Shown piece by piece: positions 1-5,384 of a stretch of 5,643 nt of DNA (positions within the stretch are counted from its first letter, which is position 1; every line of letters begins with the position of its first letter). Location: the NCBI GenBank assembly GCA_964390055.1, contig CAYMGQ010000045.1:1-5643 (forward strand), read 5' to 3'. A program made the translations under genes and the position numbers. The stretch is from CAYMGQ01 sp964390055. Lineage in GTDB: Bacteria; Bacillota; Clostridia; Peptostreptococcales; Natronincolaceae. The notes below the pieces were generated by a model. It was not told the DNA's origin. It saw only the letters and a program-made list of their open reading frames with translations, and searched no databases.

Positions 1-317
1 AACCATTCAGGGAATGGAATACCTAATAAACTTAAATTTTCTAGTATAGATAAAAAGTAACTAGCTATATAAAATACTATAACCGTATTTATTAAACTTT
101 CCATTTCTAAAGGTTTAAAAATGATTATAACTAACATAACCAGTAACACTATTCCTATATGTTTACTTATACCATTTTTATTTAAAGATGAATTAACTAA
201 ACCTTTAGTAAAAGCCTTCAAAGTGCCAATAATTATATCGAAGGCTATACTAATAAATAAAATTAATAGTAATGGATTTTTAATATATTGTTCTAAATAA
301 CTTAAATATTCCATCAT
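1..317 (-). CDS. Phage holin, phage_holin_4_1 / TcdE-like family (3' end missing at left edge)
   Basis: The first 105 codons of a holin, open to the left edge with no stop. Holins oligomerise in the host cytoplasmic membrane and open it at a set time so that the endolysin can reach the wall. Three hydrophobic segments are visible: about residues 15-32 (starting NPLLLILFISIAFD), 54-67 and 77-92. The family signature is clear: Asp27 followed by GTLKAF at 31-36 at the end of the first helix, the NSSLNKNGISKH linker (42-53), then SILEN (90-94) and GIPFPEW (99-105). These match the PF05105-type holins found in Clostridium and Bacillus phages. The start has two adjacent ATGs (317 and 314); I chose 317, which lies 4 bases after a GGAGGGG site, but 314 is also possible. 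It begins 22 bases after the portal stop and is probably co-transcribed with it. Such holins are about 130-150 residues, so perhaps 30-40 residues are missing. An endolysin gene may follow beyond the left edge (inference). Confidence 0.9.
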   Translation of the reverse strand, partial: MMEYLSYLEQYIKNPLLLILFISIAFDIIIGTLKAFTKGLVNSSLNKNGISKHIGIVLLVMLVIIIFKPLEMESLINTVIVFYIASYFLSILENLSLLGIPFPEW

Positions 318-321
318 ATTA

Positions 322-328
322 CCCCTCC
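322..328 (-). promoter_or_regulatory. Ribosome binding site of the holin gene
   Basis: The minus strand reads GGAGGGG, 4 bases before the ATG at 317 and 7 before the ATG at 314. It is a strong match to the anti-Shine-Dalgarno sequence and supports a start here rather than further downstream. It does not decide between the two ATGs. Confidence 0.8.
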
Positions 329-339
329 ATTTAAATTTC

Positions 340-1278
340 CTATTCATTATTTTCTAAATTATCAATTTTCCCCTCTTTTTCACCTCCTTCTAATTCACTA
401 ATATTTTCACCTAAATTAAATCTTAATTCCCATGAACTAGTAAACTCTACTTTCACATTTAAATTATATTTATCATTTAATTCTTTTAGTCCTTTTCTTC
501 TCGAATTTAACATATTATCAACTAAAGGATAAACACTATTTTTACCAATTTCAACTTCACTAGTTATTAATCTTTCCTTTTTCATATTATTATGATGATA
601 TAAACCAATTTCATTATAAAATTGGGACTTAATATAGTTATCATATTCTATTAATTCATGTAAACTTGTGCCCATAGATTGTGGTGTTTTTACATTAATA
701 CTTTCATAAAGTAATGAAGTAGTTATAATTCCTAATTCTCCATTTTTAACTTTTTCTAAATAATTTTTAACACTTTCAGCAGTGCCATCATCATTAGCAG
801 TAAATACCTTTTCTGTTCTTTTCCATAAATTAGATAGGTATAATGTAGTAGTACTTTCATTGATTAAAAAAGCATATTTTTTAAATATTTCCATTAAACC
901 AATACCTAAATAATCATTTTTTATTAATATACCATCTTCAATATTCATTGTTTTAACTTCTCTACTATCATTTAAATAAACATTACCTTTTAAAGCGTTG
1001 CCATATACATCAACTTCATCATATATTAAATCAATAGGTAAAACAACTAAACTATCCTTATATTCAGTTATAAAAGCTAACCCCTTAATTTGTAATAATT
1101 TTTCTAACTCTACATAGTCAATACTTTCAGGTAAACCCTCATATAAAAACATAGTTAAAGTCTTATTTAAAAAACTTCTTATTAAATTATTAATATTATT
1201 TAATTTATCATTAGGTTTATAAAGTGCCAACCCATTCATATAATCATAAAATAATCTCTTTTCTTCTTTAGTTAACAT
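340..1278 (-). CDS. Portal / upper collar (head-tail connector) protein, phi29 gp10-like
   Basis: A 312-residue protein, close to the 309 residues of phi29 gp10. In phi29 twelve copies form the connector ring at one vertex of the prohead; DNA enters through it during packaging and the tail attaches to it. Two stretches align with gp10 as I recall it. One is near the N-terminus (LYEGLPESID, 45-54, then LEK and the YKD at 73-75, against gp10 ENLPPTIN...LEK...YKD). The other is C-terminal: YNEIGL (221-226), MKKERLITSEV (232-242, against LEKKERMVTDEV), and YNLNVKVEF (271-279, against YGLNVKVKF). The last ~25 residues are acidic and probably disordered, as in gp10. The start has an AAGGGGGT site 8 bases upstream, lying over the last codons of the ATPase gene, whose stop is only 2 bases away, so the two are probably translationally coupled. 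The stop is TAG, followed two codons later by an in-frame TAA. A terminase-type portal of siphophages is excluded by size and sequence. Confidence 0.94.
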   Translation of the reverse strand: MLTKEEKRLFYDYMNGLALYKPNDKLNNINNLIRSFLNKTLTMFLYEGLPESIDYVELEKLLQIKGLAFITEYKDSLVVLPIDLIYDEVDVYGNALKGNVYLNDSREVKTMNIEDGILIKNDYLGIGLMEIFKKYAFLINESTTTLYLSNLWKRTEKVFTANDDGTAESVKNYLEKVKNGELGIITTSLLYESINVKTPQSMGTSLHELIEYDNYIKSQFYNEIGLYHHNNMKKERLITSEVEIGKNSVYPLVDNMLNSRRKGLKELNDKYNLNVKVEFTSSWELRFNLGENISELEGGEKEGKIDNLENNE

Positions 1279-1280
1279 AT

Positions 1281-2369
1281 TTATGACCCCCTTCTACATT
1301 CTATTAAATAATTATTGATTGTATCACCGACTTCATTATCTTGATAATAAACTTTATCATGGACAAAAAACTCTTTTATTTTTTGTTCCAATTTATTACG
1401 ATGTTTTAATATATTTCTATTATAATTCATTTTTGAATTATATTCCAGTGTATAAATTAAATCTTTATCAGGATTTTTTATTTCTGTAGTTTTTCGGTGT
1501 ATATAAGTAAATAAATTATTATCAACTAATATTATATTACATTGGAATAATTGTTTTTCGTGTTCAATAAAATAAGTGAATAATATATTTTTAGGTTTAT
1601 ATTTTACTGGTAAATGAGGGTAAATATCTAATTCCCAAGCTCCTGTTTTAATCATTTCTAATTTAGGATTGTTAAAAGCAAAATAGAAGTTATTAGTTTT
1701 CGACTTCCCCATACTTCTACAGTATTCAACAGCAACCTTTAATTTACTATTACCATATCTATAAACATCAATTGTTCCCTGTTCTTGCTTGTGAATATCT
1801 TTTAAACCCATTTCATTAAAATAAGGACAATATTTATTAACTGTATTACCTAACATAAATATTTTAACATTTGTTCTATCTCTTACTATCGTTGAAATAG
1901 TATTCATAAATAATATAAATTCATCAGGTAAATAAACCTGTCTAGTTATAAATTCATCAAACATTATGGTAGTAATATTTGGATAACTAATACTTTTATT
2001 GTGTTCTGTATCTGATAAACTAAAAGGATAGGCTATAACTTCATTATCATTATAAACAGCCTTTCCCGTTTCATTATAATTACAAGGATAAAATTTACCT
2101 GCCCAATAGTGAATACCCACATATTTACCTCTAGATAATTTTCTTATTACATTATTTTTGATTAAACTAGAAAACATTTCACTTGCTCTATTCCCTCTTA
2201 TATCAGTTTGCCATCTTCTAACAATTGCAAATTGTTCCCCTGTTTTAAAATATCTTTCAACACCATATTTTAAACAAGCATAAGTTTTACCGTTTGACCT
2301 TTCACCAATAATAATATTATATGTGCTATCAGTTTTTAAAATATTCCGTAAATCATAATATCTACCCAT
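1281..2369 (-). CDS. DNA packaging (encapsidation) ATPase, phi29 gp16-like
   Basis: A 362-residue ASCE/FtsK-HerA-type ATPase that powers DNA translocation into the prohead; phi29 gp16 is 332 residues. The Walker A motif is GERSNGKT (22-29), matching gp16 GARGIGKS in place, followed by GEQFAIVRR (44-52), matching gp16 GEQFIYVRR. The Walker B motif is ITTIMFDEF (132-140), preceded by YPN, with Asp138 and the catalytic Glu139, against YPNVSTIVFDEF in gp16. The segment VRDRTNVKIFMLGN (162-175) matches FRNRERVRCICLSN and holds the candidate trans-acting arginines Arg163 and Arg165. The region after about residue 200 corresponds to the gp16 C-terminal, RNase H-like domain and is less alike; an extra ~30 residues lie at the C-terminus. 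The ATG overlaps the end of the polymerase gene by 8 bases (ATGGGTAG) and has AAGGGGGT 9 bases upstream inside that gene, suggesting coupled translation. It is not a TerL-type large terminase: it has no TerL nuclease motifs and is too short. It is the only gene here that ends in TAA. Confidence 0.96.
   Translation of the reverse strand: MGRYYDLRNILKTDSTYNIIIGERSNGKTYACLKYGVERYFKTGEQFAIVRRWQTDIRGNRASEMFSSLIKNNVIRKLSRGKYVGIHYWAGKFYPCNYNETGKAVYNDNEVIAYPFSLSDTEHNKSISYPNITTIMFDEFITRQVYLPDEFILFMNTISTIVRDRTNVKIFMLGNTVNKYCPYFNEMGLKDIHKQEQGTIDVYRYGNSKLKVAVEYCRSMGKSKTNNFYFAFNNPKLEMIKTGAWELDIYPHLPVKYKPKNILFTYFIEHEKQLFQCNIILVDNNLFTYIHRKTTEIKNPDKDLIYTLEYNSKMNYNRNILKHRNKLEQKIKEFFVHDKVYYQDNEVGDTINNYLIECRRGS
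1287..1293 (-). promoter_or_regulatory. Ribosome binding site of the portal gene (G-run type)
   Basis: The minus strand reads AAGGGGG followed by TCAT, 8 bases before the portal ATG and inside the last codons of the ATPase gene. The third base of the usual GGAGG core is G, giving a G-U wobble with the 16S tail. The same AAGGGGGTCAT string precedes the terminal protein gene. Confidence 0.75.
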
Positions 2370-4470
2370 TTTTGATAACCCCCTTAAATAAGTAACCCTC
2401 TTGTAACAATTTATAAAATTTCATATAAAACTCTGATATACTTAAAGTATAATCAGCCTTTTCTAGATGAACACTTGATAAACTAGTTTCAATATTTTTA
2501 TTTCCTAAATAATCAGTTACATAATAGGTTTTTTCAGTATCAATATAAGTATGAGTGTTTTTTCCTGTTTTATCAGCAGGTATATATAAATTATCATTAA
2601 ACATTTCAAATACTTTAGTATTATCATAATTACACTTTTCCTTCATATATTCTATACCGTTTCTTTTTGACAAACCTGCTACAGTTAAATATAATTCATC
2701 ATCTTCTTCATAAAGGTATCTTTTAGCACCTAAAGTTTTAAACCTTGTATATTTACCTTCAAAGTCCCATACACCACATAATTTTGTATCGCCTTTCTTA
2801 TTTTTAGGATATAAAAGTTTTTCATTTAAATTATAATACTTTAAAGTTAATTTTTGTTTTTCCGCTATCCACTTATCATATTTATTAAAAAAGTCTTTAT
2901 GTTTTTCATAGTTTAAAAATTTTATGCTATCGGTATCACTATAAATATAATCATCCTTTAATTCAAATATTCCTAACCATAAATTCCTTCTAGCATATGC
3001 AGTGACCCACACCCCCCAAGGATAAAATAAAAATCTAGACCTTTTATTATTATATTTTTCAATTTCTTCTTCTTTATTAACTTGTTCAATATCCCATTCA
3101 TCAGTATATATAATATTATCCCTTACAATATCTGTGACCATCATACCATAAACTGAATTCAGCATTCCTTTAGATAGTAAATATTCGACTTCTTTACCTT
3201 CAACACCTTTTAACTCTGTTTTCTTCTGATATAATTCTAATACACTTTCAATTATAGCTTTAGGTAAATATCCCTTTGGGTAGCAAATCAAATCATGAAT
3301 AACCATATTATCATAATCATAACATCTTTTAATTATCCATAAATCAATATCAGTAATTACAGTAGTTACATAATCAGCGTTATATATTCTTCCATTATTT
3401 ATAAGTTTTTCACCCTTAATTTTACATTTACTTTCTGATAAATAACTATCATGATGAAATTTATTTTTAAGTCCTATAAAACTAATTCCAATTAAACAAC
3501 AGAAATTATTTAAATAATAATCATACCCATTTTTTAATATTTCTTCCTTTGTAGGTTTAAATCCCTTGCCCATTGGGAACCTTTCAGCTAACATTACAGA
3601 AGGATAGGAACTAGAAAAATCCATAGAATAAACATCTCTTATTACCCTATTTGTATAAAAAGCATTAGCATGGGTAAAACCCCCCATAAAAGCCCATTTT
3701 AATTTTAAATATTCATCTAATTCTAATGTTAAATGATTAATTATTTCTCTATAATTTCTCATTTTCCCCTTACTTGATTTATATTTACTTTTACCTTCAG
3801 TATAATAACATTTATTTTTTACATATTCCCTTACCCTTCCTGTATTAGTCAATGGTATTTTAGTTATATCTCCATAAATTTCTATTTGTTCATTGATATA
3901 ATAAAGAATGATTAAAATATCATTTTCTAAATACCTTAACTCATCTTCCGTTATAGGCGTTTTTGTATGTCTTACTAAATGGTAATCTAAATCGCCAACT
4001 AACTTTTTTATTTTATGCTTATTTAAATTTTTAGCAGTATTTTCTAAATTATAACCACTTAAAATATAACTATCCCTAAATTCAATACCTAATGAACATA
4101 ATGCTTTTATAGGCTTTCGTTCTTCAACTGAAAAAACATTCAACCATTTAAAATGTTTCCTCATAAATTGAAATTCAAATCCCAAATTATGAACATAACA
4201 AACTAATCGTCTATTTTCATGTAAATTTAATTCATTAGATAATTCATTTAAAAATATTTTAAATTCTTCCCATGTTCTACCATAATATAATACCTCACCA
4301 TTAAAACCTAAACCAAAACCCCATAAATACATATAAGCGAATTTTTCATTATTTACATAGGTTGAAGTAGTTTCTATATCAAATGCACATTCAATATTTA
4401 AATATTCAATAGATTGTTTAGCGCGGTAATCATATTTTCTTGTAGTGGTATATTCTATGTTTAAATTCAT
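2362..4470 (-). CDS. Protein-primed family B DNA polymerase (phi29 gp2-like)
   Basis: A 702-residue replicase that starts synthesis on a terminal protein and continues by processive strand displacement. All landmarks of the DNA_pol_B_2 family are present in order. Exonuclease: Exo I FDIET (Asp31, Glu33), Exo II HNLGFEF (94-100, with Glu99 where phi29 has Asp66), Exo III YLEND (Tyr180, Asp184), preceded by GDLDYH (159-164), against GDIDYH in phi29. Then FMGG (261-264) for the YxGG linker motif. Polymerase: motif A DFSSSYPS (284-291), motif B KGMLNSVYG (434-442), motif C YSDTDS (510-515), and KRY (583-585) for the KxY motif. TPR1 lies between motifs A and B, TPR2 between B and C. Compared with phi29 (575 residues) there is extra length at the N-terminus (19), between motif C and KRY (29) and at the C-terminus (42). 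The start has only a modest AGGTG site. Its ATG is in frame with the preceding terminal protein gene, five codons after that gene's TAG. The stop is TAG. Confidence 0.98.
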   Translation of the reverse strand: MNLNIEYTTTRKYDYRAKQSIEYLNIECAFDIETTSTYVNNEKFAYMYLWGFGLGFNGEVLYYGRTWEEFKIFLNELSNELNLHENRRLVCYVHNLGFEFQFMRKHFKWLNVFSVEERKPIKALCSLGIEFRDSYILSGYNLENTAKNLNKHKIKKLVGDLDYHLVRHTKTPITEDELRYLENDILIILYYINEQIEIYGDITKIPLTNTGRVREYVKNKCYYTEGKSKYKSSKGKMRNYREIINHLTLELDEYLKLKWAFMGGFTHANAFYTNRVIRDVYSMDFSSSYPSVMLAERFPMGKGFKPTKEEILKNGYDYYLNNFCCLIGISFIGLKNKFHHDSYLSESKCKIKGEKLINNGRIYNADYVTTVITDIDLWIIKRCYDYDNMVIHDLICYPKGYLPKAIIESVLELYQKKTELKGVEGKEVEYLLSKGMLNSVYGMMVTDIVRDNIIYTDEWDIEQVNKEEEIEKYNNKRSRFLFYPWGVWVTAYARRNLWLGIFELKDDYIYSDTDSIKFLNYEKHKDFFNKYDKWIAEKQKLTLKYYNLNEKLLYPKNKKGDTKLCGVWDFEGKYTRFKTLGAKRYLYEEDDELYLTVAGLSKRNGIEYMKEKCNYDNTKVFEMFNDNLYIPADKTGKNTHTYIDTEKTYYVTDYLGNKNIETSLSSVHLEKADYTLSISEFYMKFYKLLQEGYLFKGVIKNG
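2379..2385 (-). promoter_or_regulatory. Ribosome binding site of the packaging ATPase gene (G-run type)
   Basis: The minus strand reads AAGGGGG followed by TTATC, 9 bases before the ATG at 2369. It lies inside the last codons of the polymerase gene, so ribosomes finishing the polymerase pass over it, which fits coupled translation. It supports the ATG at 2369 as the start. Confidence 0.75.
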
Positions 4471-4475
4471 TTCAG

Positions 4476-4480
4476 CACCT
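4476..4480 (-). promoter_or_regulatory. Weak ribosome binding site of the DNA polymerase gene
   Basis: The minus strand reads AGGTG (in GCAGGTGC), ending 5 bases before the polymerase ATG and starting 5 bases after the terminal protein stop. It is the weakest site in the window, lacking the G-run of its neighbours. The polymerase may be made at lower level or depend on ribosomes arriving from the terminal protein gene (inference). Confidence 0.6.
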
Positions 4481-4485
4481 GCTAA

Positions 4486-5079
4486 CTATTCAAATAATTC
4501 ATCTAACCATTTATCTAACATTCTATCCGTTTCACTATATCCAACACTTTCAACTATTTTTTCAGTCATTTCTAATACATTTTCTTCAGTTAATTCTAAT
4601 TCGTGGCCAACTTCTTCCACATAATCACTTACAACTTCCCATATTTTTTGATAGCCAATAGCAACCCCTATTTCTTTTGTATTATATAAATATTCTTTTA
4701 TTTTAGCTGTAGTTTCAAAGAATGTATTTAACTTTCTTTGTAAATCCGTAAAATCATCAAATTTTTTAATTCCTACTTCTTTAGCAACATTCTTAAAATA
4801 TTTTTTTGTACCTCTAACCGTTGAAGTTTGTTTCTTTAAAAAATCATCCATCCTTGCCACTTCCTGCTTTACTTCTTCCATACTTTTACCTCTTATACCA
4901 AATTTTTGCCTACCATCTTCAACCCATTTTTTATAGGCAGGCGATTCTATTAAGTTTTGTTCTTCTAATCTTTTTAATCGTTTGTTGGCCATAGATACTA
5001 ACCTTCTAGCCTCTGCCCTTAACTTTCTTTCTTCTTCTGTAAACGGTGACCTACCTTTTATAGTTTTCTTTACTTTCAT
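4486..5079 (-). CDS. Probable terminal protein (primer of replication, genome-linked)
   Basis: A 197-residue, highly charged, mostly helical protein with a basic N-terminus and acidic C-terminus. It lies just upstream of the polymerase gene, where phi29 has its terminal protein (gene 3 before gene 2). Such a protein offers the hydroxyl of a Ser, Thr or Tyr to which the polymerase attaches the first dNMP, and stays bound to each 5' end. The N-terminal half has a pattern I associate with terminal proteins of small phi29-like phages: ARRLVSMANKRLKRLEE (24-40), ESPAYKKW (45-52), a KFGIRGKS turn (59-66), then KQEVARMDDFLKKQTSTVRG (71-90). Phi29 terminal protein has 266 residues, so this one is short. 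I cannot align it fully; a plausible priming residue is Thr164 in LTEEN, 33 residues from the C-terminus, where phi29 Ser232 (DSEGN) is 34 from its end. The start has AAAGGGGGT 8 bases upstream. The TAG stop is followed, in the same frame, by five codons and the polymerase ATG. Function is inferred mainly from position. Confidence 0.8.
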   Translation of the reverse strand: MKVKKTIKGRSPFTEEERKLRAEARRLVSMANKRLKRLEEQNLIESPAYKKWVEDGRQKFGIRGKSMEEVKQEVARMDDFLKKQTSTVRGTKKYFKNVAKEVGIKKFDDFTDLQRKLNTFFETTAKIKEYLYNTKEIGVAIGYQKIWEVVSDYVEEVGHELELTEENVLEMTEKIVESVGYSETDRMLDKWLDELFE

Positions 5080-5087
5080 TTAAATGA

Positions 5088-5094
5088 CCCCCTT
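5088..5094 (-). promoter_or_regulatory. Ribosome binding site of the terminal protein gene (G-run type)
   Basis: The minus strand reads AAGGGGG followed by TCAT, 8 bases before the ATG at 5079. It fixes that ATG as the start. The sequence is the same G-run variant as at the portal gene. Confidence 0.75.
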
Positions 5095-5103
5095 TACAAA
5101 ACA

Positions 5104-5325
5104 CTAGGAAAATAAATTATTCTTAAAATACTCTTTTTGTTCCTCATTACCTAAACTATAGTAAATGTGAATATATTTTAAATTATTACTTCTTCCATTT
5201 TCAAAACTTGATAAAGTGCTTAATTTTATTCCTGTAATTTCAGATACTTCTTGTAAAGATAGTTTTAATATATTCATTCTAAACAATTTACAAAATTCAT
5301 TTATACTATTAACATTTATTTTCAT
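5104..5325 (-). CDS. Small helix-turn-helix (XRE-like) putative regulator
   Basis: A 73-residue protein whose central part fits a Cro/CI-type helix-turn-helix: LSLQEVSEITG (22-32) as first helix and turn, then IKLSTLSSFENGRS (33-46), with the Ser-Thr-Leu-Ser-Ser-Phe-Glu-Asn-Gly run typical of the recognition helix and following loop (compare xxSxxExGxR in XRE proteins). The rest, SNNLKYIHIYYSLGN, would form the last helix of the small domain. There is no second domain for ligand binding or dimerisation. It probably binds DNA and may control the operon, including its own gene, since a long inverted repeat lies just before its ribosome binding site; no target is proven. The start is well set by AGGGAGGTG, with GGAGG 7 bases before the ATG, the best ribosome binding site in the window. 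The TAG stop is 24 bases before the terminal protein start. It has no evident sequence similarity to phi29 p4, which occupies a comparable position upstream of the phi29 terminal protein gene. Confidence 0.75.
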   Translation of the reverse strand: MKINVNSINEFCKLFRMNILKLSLQEVSEITGIKLSTLSSFENGRSNNLKYIHIYYSLGNEEQKEYFKNNLFS

Positions 5326-5330
5326 TATGT

Positions 5331-5340
5331 CACCTCCCTT
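5331..5340 (-). promoter_or_regulatory. Strong ribosome binding site of the HTH gene
   Basis: The minus strand reads AAGGGAGGTG, close to the full complement of the 16S rRNA tail, with GGAGG 7 bases from the ATG. It begins 3 bases after the end of the inverted repeat, so the hairpin could affect ribosome access. Confidence 0.85.
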
Positions 5341-5343
5341 AAT

Positions 5344-5378
5344 AGAATAAGTAAAGGAATAAATCCTTTACTTATTCT
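5344..5378 (-). repeat. Perfect 15-bp inverted repeat (hairpin or operator) upstream of the HTH gene
   Basis: The left arm, AGAATAAGTAAAGGA (5344-5358), and the right arm, TCCTTTACTTATTCT (5364-5378), are exact reverse complements around a 5-base loop (5359-5363). It fills most of the 59-base gap between the stop of the upstream gene (5385-5387) and the HTH start. In the minus-strand RNA it forms a 15-bp stem with four G-C pairs, directly before the ribosome binding site. No run of U follows on either strand, so it is not a standard intrinsic terminator. It may be a weak terminator, an RNA processing or stability element, a translation control hairpin, or a DNA operator for the HTH protein. 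The sequence alone does not decide between these. Confidence 0.85.
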
Positions 5379-5384
5379 TGTTTC

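Noticed and set aside
2362..2385. Possible programmed frameshift at the polymerase/ATPase overlap (A-run before ATGGGTAG).
   Set aside because: The ATPase frame is +1 relative to the polymerase frame, so the A-run would not serve a -1 shift, and the ATPase has its own ATG and ribosome binding site. Simple translational coupling explains it.
340..5325. TGA read as tryptophan (mycoplasma-type code), because no gene ends in TGA.
   Set aside because: All Trp residues in the long genes come from TGG and no in-frame TGA occurs; with code 4 in such AT-rich DNA TGA would be the main Trp codon.
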